From: Xylanibacter rodentium
Lineage (GTDB): Bacteria > Bacteroidota > Bacteroidia > Bacteroidales > Bacteroidaceae
Direction of reading: 5' to 3'
Assembly (NCBI RefSeq): GCF_013166575.1
Contig: NZ_JABKKE010000018.1
Coordinates: forward strand, 1-64,000
DNA: 64,000 nt
This document shows, one piece after another, positions 18,201 to 24,803 of the stretch; position 1 is the stretch's first letter, and each line of letters opens with the position of its first letter. The notes under the pieces are model-generated. The model saw nothing but the letters and a program-made list of their open reading frames with translations, did no database searches and was not told where the DNA came from. The position numbers were made by a program, and so were the translations under genes.

Positions 18201-21200
18201 ATCTCCTTAGCCTCGGTCACGCTCTTGGTGATGTCGGCATAAGCCTCCTTGCGCACCTCCTCAGAGTAGCCTCTCGATACGAGTTCGGTGTTGGCGGCGG
18301 CAATGGCATTGTCGGCATCTGTTATCAGATTATCGTAGATAGCCTTGGCTGCTGTGTTGAGAGTGGTGCGATACTCCTCCATCTTGGCGTCAATATCATC
18401 ATTGTATTCGTTGGCCTTATTCACCCAAACGCCCACCTCGTACAGCTCGGTAACCTTGTCGCCGGTAGCCTTGTAGGGGCTGTAAGCGGCATCCTCGTCG
18501 ATATAGAGCTGGCGCAACTTGTCCACATATTCGTAAATTTTGGTGTGCACTTCAAGCAGTTCACCAGAAACGACGTTCTTGAGCTGCGGGTCTGTGATAG
18601 AAGCGAACAGGCTGAGGTCCTTGACTGCAGCCGAGAATGTCTCGTTGGCAGTGTTGTATGCAGCGACGAAGCGCTCATGGTTAGCCTGATTGGTGGCAAT
18701 CATGGCCTGCTTGTATTCGTCACCGGTAATCTCCTTGCCCAGACGGTCAACCATATCCTGTATGGTCTTCTGGAGATCGGCCACCTCTTTCTTGTCGGTA
18801 TCCGACAGTCCGGCAGCAAACTTGTCGGCAATCATCTTCTTGAGTTGCTCGATTGTGGTGGCGCGTGCCTCCTCTATCTCTGCCAGACGGCGTGTTGCCT
18901 CGCTGGTCTTGTCCTCTGTCTGTATCTTGTTGTAGAGCTTGTTTACATCGTTCTCCAACTTGGTGAAAGCGTCAACCTGGCTGTTGTGGGCCTTTTCGTT
19001 GGCATCCACCCTGCCCTGAACCTTATCTATCTCTTTCTTCAGATTGTCAAGAGCTGCTTTCGTTACAAGAGCATCCTTGGTGTGGCATGCCACTTTCTCC
19101 AAGTCGGTAGCGAGGTCTGTAACAGCCTTGTTGTACTGTGCCTCGTATCCCTCGGTGAGCACCTTGTCATAAAAGTAGTTGAGACCCGCTGCACCGTATG
19201 TTGAACGCTTGCTATCTATATAGTTTTTCTGCTTCGTTATTGCAGCCTCAATATCGTTCAACTGCTTGACACGGGCATTATATTCCTTGTAGCTCTTCTT
19301 GGCATTGTCGAGAGCCGTCTCCAGCTCTTCCACCTGTGCGGTATAGCTCTTCTCTGCATCGGTACCGATGTTTGCCTTTGCTATAAAGTCGGTCACAGCC
19401 TTAGAGAAAGCCGTAGCGGCAGCATGCTTCTTGTTGAAGATTTCATCTTCGGTATCGCCGGTAACTTCATCTATGGCGTTGTATTTTGTTTTCAGTTCAT
19501 CAAATGCCGTAGCTATCGTTGTGCTGAGCGCATCAGCCTTAGTACCAATAGCCGTACTCTGTGCGTCACCACAATCTGTCGCTGTGGCACCATTCTTCAC
19601 ATCGGTTATACGATTGCCAAGTCCGTTGGCAAGTCTCTGTGCCGTGCCCAGCATTGTTTCGGCAGCGTCGATGGTCACCTGCTTGTCGTAGTGAGCCTTG
19701 TCGGCGGCGAAAGCGCCCTTCAAGGCGATAAGTTGCTCGGCGGTGTATCCAATACTCCACTTAGCGACCCGCTCCATTTCGAGAATATGGTCGGCACCAT
19801 CCTTTTTGTTGGCACCGGCAATGCCATCGGTAATCTTAGTGGTATCGGCCTTTACAGCATCAATAACATTGCCATAGCTCTTGTCTTCATAACCTTCCAA
19901 AAGAATAGGCACTGTGGTGTTCTTGCCAACGATGTCGGTCAGGTCGGTAAGCGACGGCTCGATAGCTTCAATTTTACCGCGGGCTGTATTGTAAGCATCA
20001 AGACCTCTTTTCCAACGACCCACATACTCTTTCTTAATAAGATTCTTGATCGTGGTAAGACTTTTCAAGAATGCGTCCTTGTTGACCACGGCAGTACCAT
20101 CCTTGTAATATCCGTCGGCCTCGGTAGCTTTGGCGGCCAACGCATCGCGGTGCGTCTTCTCCACTCCGGTGAAGTGAGCACCGGCATTGTAAAGTCCGTC
20201 TTCCGACAGTGTCTCGGTGGCCTCCTTTACTGTCTCATCCAGATAAGCCACAACCTTGCCCACCTCGTCGGTCATGGTGAAATGAGCGTTAAACTCGGCC
20301 ACAGCAGTGTTTGTCTTGTCCTGTAGAGCGGTGAACTGAGTGTTGATGCTCTCCATTGCAGCAGCAGTGTCGAACACTGTCTTGTCCTCAGTACCCGATG
20401 TGCGGCCCTCGGTGAGTTTGTCCTTCAGAGCATCGATTTCACCACGAATCTTGTCCACAGCCTCCTTGTTCTCGTCAAGCAAGCCGGCACCGGTGAGACC
20501 CTCTACATACTTGTTGAACGATGTTTCAAAGTCGGTCACCTCTTTCCAAGCATCGTCGTAAGCCTGTTTCAGGTCAGTATACTTTTCAAGTACGGTAGGA
20601 ACGGTAGTAAGCAGTGCGTTTGCATCAGTAAGCAGCGACTCGATGGTTGCCTTTACGCCACCATCAGCATCGTCGGCATAGCCCACCTTCTTGGTATCGT
20701 CGTTGGCCACATTGCCGAGCGTATATGCCTCGTCAATCTTGTTGGCAGCCACACTCAGTTCTTTCTTGGCTTTCTCATACCATGCCAAGTAGTCATTCTT
20801 ATCAGGTGTCAGATTCTTCACAAGTCCTTCGAGCTGTCCGTCGTAATTGGTGCGAAGATCTTTCACCTTTTCATTCAGTTCGGTCTTGGCGGCATCGTTG
20901 GCAGCGTAAGTGGCAGCCTTTGCGTCCATAACGGCACGTCCGTCACTACCGGTATTGGCAGCGGCCACATTGCGGAGTTCCTTGGTCAGGTTCTCGATAT
21001 CTTTCGACAGGCTTTCCGACTTTTCGTTCAGTTCGTCACCTTTTTCGATATATCCCTTTTCGTCCTTATAGTCTGTTATCTGCTTTCCCTTTGCGTCGAT
21101 TTTCAAACCATCAATTTGTCCATTCTTATAATCGCAGAACGCTTTCGTATATTCAGGAGTGTGCGACATATTCAACCAATCTTTCCAGAATTTCTTCTCT

Positions 21201-21541
21201 TCTGCAAGAGCATCGAATTTCTTTGTCAGATCATTGAATGTGAGATAGTAAGAAAGCTCCTTGATAGACCGTGCGTCGATATCATTCATCTTGTCACGAT
21301 AGTACTTCTCGCCTTTAGCCAATTCTGTATCGGCGGTGAGTTCTGTCTGCAAGGTGGTGAGTTCGAGAACATAATTGTCTCTGCTTCCCTCATACAAATC
21401 CCCGTATAGACTTATCTTCTGAATAAGCACACCGATCTCCGTTAACAGCTGACTGTGAATTTCTTGAGGTGTAGCGGCCTGCGCTGATACAGACACGCTC
21501 ACCGCCGCCATGGCGGCCAAAGAAAGTGTAGTTTTGTTCAT
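15293..21541 (-). CDS. Giant secreted coiled-coil protein with dockerin-like, cohesin-like and sorting-tail modules
   Basis: 2,082 residues. A signal peptide (about 1-22, SVSVSAQA) precedes roughly 1,780 residues that are almost wholly charged and helical (Asp, Glu, Lys and Ala rich, few Pro or Cys), suggesting a very long rod or many helical bundles. At about 1810-1877 are two dockerin-type calcium loops (GDANADGLVNVSD and DVNGDREINVSD). At about 1915-2028 is a cohesin-like domain (VEYVGYQLDVKLPEGMTL, SGAMLYLDVEVSGDY). The end (RIYSVGGQMMKAVKKGVNI, TKKVFNK) looks like a T9SS sorting tail. A -7 box TATCTTTG (21607-21600, minus) sits upstream. It is first of three co-directional genes. I infer a surface scaffold or filament; no enzyme domain is visible. 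Confidence 0.8.
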   Translation of the reverse strand: MNKTTLSLAAMAAVSVSVSAQAATPQEIHSQLLTEIGVLIQKISLYGDLYEGSRDNYVLELTTLQTELTADTELAKGEKYYRDKMNDIDARSIKELSYYLTFNDLTKKFDALAEEKKFWKDWLNMSHTPEYTKAFCDYKNGQIDGLKIDAKGKQITDYKDEKGYIEKGDELNEKSESLSKDIENLTKELRNVAAANTGSDGRAVMDAKAATYAANDAAKTELNEKVKDLRTNYDGQLEGLVKNLTPDKNDYLAWYEKAKKELSVAANKIDEAYTLGNVANDDTKKVGYADDADGGVKATIESLLTDANALLTTVPTVLEKYTDLKQAYDDAWKEVTDFETSFNKYVEGLTGAGLLDENKEAVDKIRGEIDALKDKLTEGRTSGTEDKTVFDTAAAMESINTQFTALQDKTNTAVAEFNAHFTMTDEVGKVVAYLDETVKEATETLSEDGLYNAGAHFTGVEKTHRDALAAKATEADGYYKDGTAVVNKDAFLKSLTTIKNLIKKEYVGRWKRGLDAYNTARGKIEAIEPSLTDLTDIVGKNTTVPILLEGYEDKSYGNVIDAVKADTTKITDGIAGANKKDGADHILEMERVAKWSIGYTAEQLIALKGAFAADKAHYDKQVTIDAAETMLGTAQRLANGLGNRITDVKNGATATDCGDAQSTAIGTKADALSTTIATAFDELKTKYNAIDEVTGDTEDEIFNKKHAAATAFSKAVTDFIAKANIGTDAEKSYTAQVEELETALDNAKKSYKEYNARVKQLNDIEAAITKQKNYIDSKRSTYGAAGLNYFYDKVLTEGYEAQYNKAVTDLATDLEKVACHTKDALVTKAALDNLKKEIDKVQGRVDANEKAHNSQVDAFTKLENDVNKLYNKIQTEDKTSEATRRLAEIEEARATTIEQLKKMIADKFAAGLSDTDKKEVADLQKTIQDMVDRLGKEITGDEYKQAMIATNQANHERFVAAYNTANETFSAAVKDLSLFASITDPQLKNVVSGELLEVHTKIYEYVDKLRQLYIDEDAAYSPYKATGDKVTELYEVGVWVNKANEYNDDIDAKMEEYRTTLNTAAKAIYDNLITDADNAIAAANTELVSRGYSEEVRKEAYADITKSVTEAKEMAGLLNANGTIDPLFAYKVQSYLETLNSIADLITAENDVLANKEWNYRKAEAQTKIQWEAEMLAGFEPSAILGPDGQPKVTQERIDAAKKFNEQFAKDIEAAQKAYTEIAGDQRYESLTVALNGLPKFNTTIVYEDKEQMQTKNFALIYNDLFADGLNKKAFDDVFAVVAKAREGLAGTIDFINSFFEAHHDGSASAKDLQNIEAALDKFLSDAEAGYTKGNCADVLTRAKAYCEGSEEIPGTISVLVSELRVKMLTQYEPIALKGQVTVLKGLYNDVVAQDLNKADKEIEAAINAITGKVDDVVITYNTAIAENPNNVAAAETAAQTAYLAIEKEIAGLYKKLIDLNEEKTGAFDEAVEALDGACGGIDATLATIDSWFAEFENIKDIEFGSPKSTYGDAVDDVKEALAELRADIESKKADESLLFHKDNLDNDLDGVKAMLDEILKAGGLETVYQKYRENKDAYTALTAQMGTLTTALDEVYTKVMAYEEEDVQFPGTDVLVDAEKQEYKWVDYRTYWYNGVKDIIAASTEALDKDYADVVLTKDDVDVDNKANIEKGTEYLLAKSTYVFAAVRMSDKFGDLDDVMGKLNANSANPDNGKQSKIKRYLPSVENELRGKYWDILNALSALNDYNGEADNGVLNRDIDGNPYLDKDENPAPVTLEGGYMDVADEIEAKYQTLKTEVEQLVKDAEEKSFYVGDANADGLVNVSDYNTIRAYILDPENSTFDKLSEAKAGGADVNGDREINVSDLTCVSNLMFHNDWAWTDEETDKPAASPAMARAMMAVPVQTADAVTMAVESEETTIFGKKVCLAVNLDNAVEYVGYQLDVKLPEGMTLAGESLTDRANGHELMSADIAGGWHRVLVSMLDNNAFMGNSGAMLYLDVEVSGDYKGGDVELSNVIFSDAKGLVYKLAGAGSNEATGITDITAPTVKERIYSVGGQMMKAVKKGVNIIVGSDGTTKKVFNK

Positions 21542-21599
21542 ACGTCGAAATAATATATATTAATATTGTTTGATTACTTTTTGAATTAATTCCTGTGGG

Positions 21600-21607
21600 C
21601 AAAGATA
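21600..21607 (-). promoter_or_regulatory. -7 box upstream of the giant coiled-coil gene
   Basis: TATCTTTG on the minus strand, 59 bases before the ATG at 21541. The nearest upstream TTG is 16 bases away, shorter than the usual spacer, so the promoter may need an activator; the LytTR protein encoded just upstream is a candidate (inference). Confidence 0.5.
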
Positions 21608-21691
21608 AACATTTAAATTACGGCAACGGTTATAAAAAAATGTGGTTTCCGTGAACCTGCCGGTTTATTTCGCGAATCTCTGCGGTGACGC

Positions 21692-22054
21692 CTACTGCGG
21701 CCTCATATTGTCTATCAATGTGCGCAACACGGGCTTGGGGATCTTCACCGCCACGGTGCCGCCGCTGTCGTCGGCCAAGAGCAGTTGCTGCTTGATGGTG
21801 CTCACATGGAATATGCGACGTGTGTTGACAATGTGCTTCCGCCCCAACCGCACGAATGCCTCGCTGCCCTCGGGCTGTTCGCCGATGGCAGACTCCACTT
21901 TCGACAGTCCGAAAGGCAGCATGAAGTGAGTGCCCGAGGCGTAGTATACGTGCGAGTAATGGTCGTCGGCCTGGAAGTACATCACCTGTCCGAGGTCGAC
22001 CACATACAGTTCGTCGTAAAGTCCGAAGCACAGCCGGCCGGTACGTGTATCCAT
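21692..22054 (-). CDS. Stand-alone LytTR DNA-binding regulator
   Basis: 120 residues consisting almost entirely of a LytTR domain: LYVVDLGQVMYFQADDHYSHVYYASG, then EAFVRLGRKHIVNTRRIFHV, then VKIPKPVLRTLIDNM. LytTR domains bind direct repeats as dimers and usually sit behind a receiver domain; here there is none, so control must come from expression level or another input. A -7 box TACCTTTG is at 22125-22118 on the minus strand. It lies 150 bases upstream of the giant cohesin/dockerin gene in the same direction, which makes it the obvious candidate regulator of that operon. Confidence 0.88.
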   Translation of the reverse strand: MDTRTGRLCFGLYDELYVVDLGQVMYFQADDHYSHVYYASGTHFMLPFGLSKVESAIGEQPEGSEAFVRLGRKHIVNTRRIFHVSTIKQQLLLADDSGGTVAVKIPKPVLRTLIDNMRPQ

Positions 22055-22629
22055 TGTTTTTTATATTATATAATGTATCTGATGTGGTATAGTTAATTTC
22101 AGCTATATTCCGTGTTGCAAAGGTAGTTTGAAACAGTAAGAAAACACATGTATGGGCGTCTCAGATATCAAGACACCGTGTTATGAATATTACCACATAT
22201 TGTCAAACAAATCGTTACAGAACCGAATAAACCATATCATACCCCTACAAAAAGCACATTACCGGAGATGTTTTCTCGAATATAATTCTTAACTTTGCAT
22301 TCGGATGCCCGCTCCGGCGGCTCCGCGACACATTTGGAAAAGAAGCGTTTTTTGCTTTATCCTTTATTCGAAATTTCGCCAAAATTTTATCCGAAGGAGA
22401 AAAGCAGTCGAAGACGCCTCCGCATGTCGTATATCCACTCCCGCCAAGGGAACAAGATATCCGATAAAGGCGTAGGAGTGGACTGTTTATTTCGGATAGG
22501 GCGTTTGGCGATGCCTCGAATAAGATAAACGGCACATCGTCCTGCGCTTTTTTGTGTCGGTGACATTCAAACGATTTGCAAAGCCGCAAGAAGGACGTAC
22601 GTGGCATAACGAAAAGTAGACAACAAAAA
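22055..22629. other. 575-base non-coding region holding a long imperfect palindrome
   Basis: Between the divergent LytTR and HTH genes. Its main content is the inverted repeat at 22293-22583, described separately. A plus-strand -7 box, TAACTTTG (22290-22297), stands right at the left edge of the palindrome, so the palindrome would be transcribed as leader of the HTH gene or as a separate RNA. Confidence 0.6.
22293..22583. repeat. Long imperfect palindrome, about 290 bases
   Basis: The left half read forward matches the right half read backward over its whole length, centred near 22440. Shared blocks in order are CTTTGCA, GACACA, AAAA.AGCG, TTTATC, TTATTCGA, TCGCCAAA, TATCCGAA, CAGTC, ACGCCT and ATATC. 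Substitutions and small gaps separate the blocks, so it is an old inverted duplication or a selected RNA or DNA hairpin. Confidence 0.75.
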
Positions 22630-22848
22630 ATGATTCACGTAGGCAAGATGATCAAGGCCGAGCTCGCCAGGCACCCCAAAGCGCACACCGTGACTTGGTT
22701 TGCCGAACAACTGCATTGCAAACGCACCAATGTTTATGATATCTTCAACCGGGCCAACGTGGACACCGGACTGCTCACACGGATATCACGTGTGCTGGAA
22801 CACGACTTTTTCCATGATCTTTCAGAAAACCTGAAAGAGGATGTATAA
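22630..22848 (+). CDS. Small helix-turn-helix DNA-binding protein
   Basis: 72 residues starting at MIHVGKMIKAELARHPK. The segment VTWFAEQLHCKRTNVYDIFNRANVDTGLLTRISRVL has the spacing of an XRE/Cro-type helix-turn-helix. This family is common in Bacteroidetes as very small single-domain proteins. A longer frame opens at 22576, but the added residues look unlike coding sequence for this family. It is preceded by the long palindrome and followed after about 50 bases by a dispersed repeat. Its target is unknown; autoregulation through the palindrome is a testable idea only. Confidence 0.8.
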   Translation: MIHVGKMIKAELARHPKAHTVTWFAEQLHCKRTNVYDIFNRANVDTGLLTRISRVLEHDFFHDLSENLKEDV

Positions 22849-23294
22849 CGGGATGTGGTCCGATGAAGCGGCAGGCGGATTAAAGATTTTTCTAAAAAAA
22901 CGCCACTTCTTCTTTCTCATTCTGGAAAAGCCGCGAGGCCGTCTCTGCTTTCTTTACACGCATTTTCACCATCGTAACCTTGCCGCGGCGGCCTCCCGAG
23001 GTTCCCGTTACGGCCCCGTTGGAGTGTCATAAGGCCGTAACGGGAAAGCCGCGAGGCCGCCGCGGCAACACCGGGAGGCCCTCTCTGCTTTTCTTACACG
23101 GCTCTGCAGCAGTCATACACACGTAACACACTGATTATCAACGCTTCCTATTTCAACGTAAAAATGGCGTTTTTCGGACTGTAACCGGCAAAAGGCGATT
23201 TTGTGACGGACGACGAAGTGTTTTGTAAAAGATATATCACAGGCTCCTATAATTCTCCAAGGAGAATACTGAGCGCGCACATTGCATATTTGAT
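22849..23294. other. 446-base non-coding interval containing repeat copy A
   Basis: No gene supported. The repeat fills most of it; the remaining 60-odd bases next to the ATPase gene show nothing clear. Confidence 0.6.
22901..23226. repeat. Dispersed intergenic repeat, copy A, with a long GC-rich hairpin
   Basis: About 325 bases clearly related to 49649-49974. Within it a stem of 36 bases per arm, with only about four mismatches, runs from TTGCCGCGGCGGCCTC to GAGGCCGCCGCGGCAA. Direct copies of CTCTGCTTTtCTTACACG flank the stem. The distal 100 bases (CTGATTATCAACGC, TCCTATTTCAACG, GACGAAGTGTTTTGT) are nearly identical in the two copies. No open frame is conserved, so it is a non-coding element. 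Confidence 0.8.
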
Positions 23295-24548
23295 TCACTT
23301 CCATATATCCGCCCTGCCCAACAGGAAGTCGTAAAGACTCACCATCAGTATGCCGTTCTCATTATATCCAGATGAATAGCGGTCTCCGGCAACAATAATT
23401 TTTCTGAAACCATCGTCCACCTGTAAGAGCGACGCCTGTTCCTGAGCCACCTTTTCCATAGTAGGCAAAGCATAAGCAGATTGGATATACAGCCGTTCAT
23501 CGTGTCTATTGACCACAAAGTCAATCTCCAGATTTCTTCTCAGAACTCTCCCACCTGTTCCTCGCTTAAAACTTTCAACAAGGCCCACATCTACAGAAAA
23601 TCCATTGCGGCACAATTCATTGTATATAACATTCTCCATAGCATGGGTCGGCTCAAGCTGACGAAAGTCCAACACTGCATTGCGAATGCCCATGTCCTCA
23701 AAATAATACTTCGTTTCGGTTCCGATGTATTTTCTTCCCTTCACATCATAACGCAAAGCCTCGTTTATAAAAAATGCGTCTTCAAGACACTTTATATACC
23801 TGCCGATGGTTGCCGGAGCTATGTCCATCGCAACAACGGTATTAAATGTATTTGCTATACGTCGTACGTTAGTACCCGACCCCATGCCTGATGCAAGAAT
23901 CCTTACGAGTTCACGCATGCCTTCTGCATTTTTCAAGTTGTTGCGTTCCAAAACGTCCTTCAGATAAACAGTTTCATAGATTTCACGCAGATAGTTCTGC
24001 CTGTCCTCCACTCTTTCAAATTGGGCTACTGCGGGCAAGCCTCCATATTTGTAATACAGTTCTAAAGCCTCAGCCTTTTCACCACCTACAACTTCGTAGT
24101 ATTCGGAAAAACTAAGTGGATGTATCCTGATTTCCCATCCTCGCCCACGAAATTCGGTAATGACATCTTTAGAAAGGAACTTTGCATTGGAACCTGTAAC
24201 GTAAACCTCTGCGTTGGGAATGCCTAAATACGAATTTAACACATCTTCAAACTCCTTTACCAACTGTACCTCATCGAGCATGATATAGTATTTGCAGGAA
24301 TCTTTCATCTGAGAATCAATATATTGAAGCAGACAGTCCGGGTCACGGAATTTCTTGTTTCTGCGGTCTTCCAGATTTACTTGAATGATATGGTCTGAAG
24401 ATACCCCACGCGCAAGAAGTTTTTCGCGGAAGAGATTAAATAACAGATACGACTTGCCACAACGACGTATGCCGGTTATGACTTTAATCATTCCATTACC
24501 ATCTGCCCGTAGCAGTTGGTCAAGATAATATTTTCGTTCAAAAAGCAT
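23295..24548 (-). CDS. AAA_14 / DUF4143 family ATPase
   Basis: 417 residues. The N-terminal P-loop domain shows Walker A GIRRCGKS (about 26-33) and Walker B YIMLDEVQ, followed by VTGSNAKFLSKDV, typical of AAA_14. The C-terminal DUF4143 domain (about 205-380) has a restriction-nuclease-like fold in the family and contains RRNLEIDFVVN. These proteins are frequent in Bacteroidales as mobile, multi-copy genes of unknown role. The gene stands alone between repeat copy A and the G9-tract region. Regulation is not evident. Confidence 0.9.
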   Translation of the reverse strand: MLFERKYYLDQLLRADGNGMIKVITGIRRCGKSYLLFNLFREKLLARGVSSDHIIQVNLEDRRNKKFRDPDCLLQYIDSQMKDSCKYYIMLDEVQLVKEFEDVLNSYLGIPNAEVYVTGSNAKFLSKDVITEFRGRGWEIRIHPLSFSEYYEVVGGEKAEALELYYKYGGLPAVAQFERVEDRQNYLREIYETVYLKDVLERNNLKNAEGMRELVRILASGMGSGTNVRRIANTFNTVVAMDIAPATIGRYIKCLEDAFFINEALRYDVKGRKYIGTETKYYFEDMGIRNAVLDFRQLEPTHAMENVIYNELCRNGFSVDVGLVESFKRGTGGRVLRRNLEIDFVVNRHDERLYIQSAYALPTMEKVAQEQASLLQVDDGFRKIIVAGDRYSSGYNENGILMVSLYDFLLGRADIWK

Positions 24549-24803
24549 GTTCTATGTTATATTTTCGTGACATGACACAGATTTGTGAAGCAAAAATACA
24601 CTTTTCTATTCAAATCACCAAAAAATCCTGTTTCCGGTTCTCCATTTTTAACAATCAAGTAAGTATCACACATTTAATTCCGTAAAACAGTTATTAGACA
24701 GGCGAATCCGTTAATCAATATTAAAAAATGGGGGGGGGTGAAACATTTTCCATGTCACATTCGTCTATATTATACGTAGATTTAACGACAAAACTAAAAA
24801 AGT
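24549..24803. promoter_or_regulatory. Divergent intergenic region with a G9 tract
   Basis: 255 bases. Nine consecutive G lie at 24730-24738, 65 bases before the ATG of the receptor gene. Candidate plus-strand -7 boxes (TATATTAT at 24766, TAGATTTA at 24777) are imperfect and would place the G tract at or just upstream of the -33 position. Confidence 0.5.

Noticed and set aside
17630-19204. Long plus-strand open frame opposite the giant coiled-coil gene
   Set aside because: It is the antisense shadow of a long biased coding sequence; its hydrophobic Leu/Val composition mirrors the charged codons on the other strand, and it has no start signals.
21630-22031. Alternative 133-codon frame overlapping the LytTR gene
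   Set aside because: The other frame gives an unmistakable LytTR domain; this one is low-complexity Arg/Ala-rich.
22841-23032. Small frames inside dispersed repeat copy A
   Set aside because: Not conserved in copy B, so the repeat is judged non-coding.
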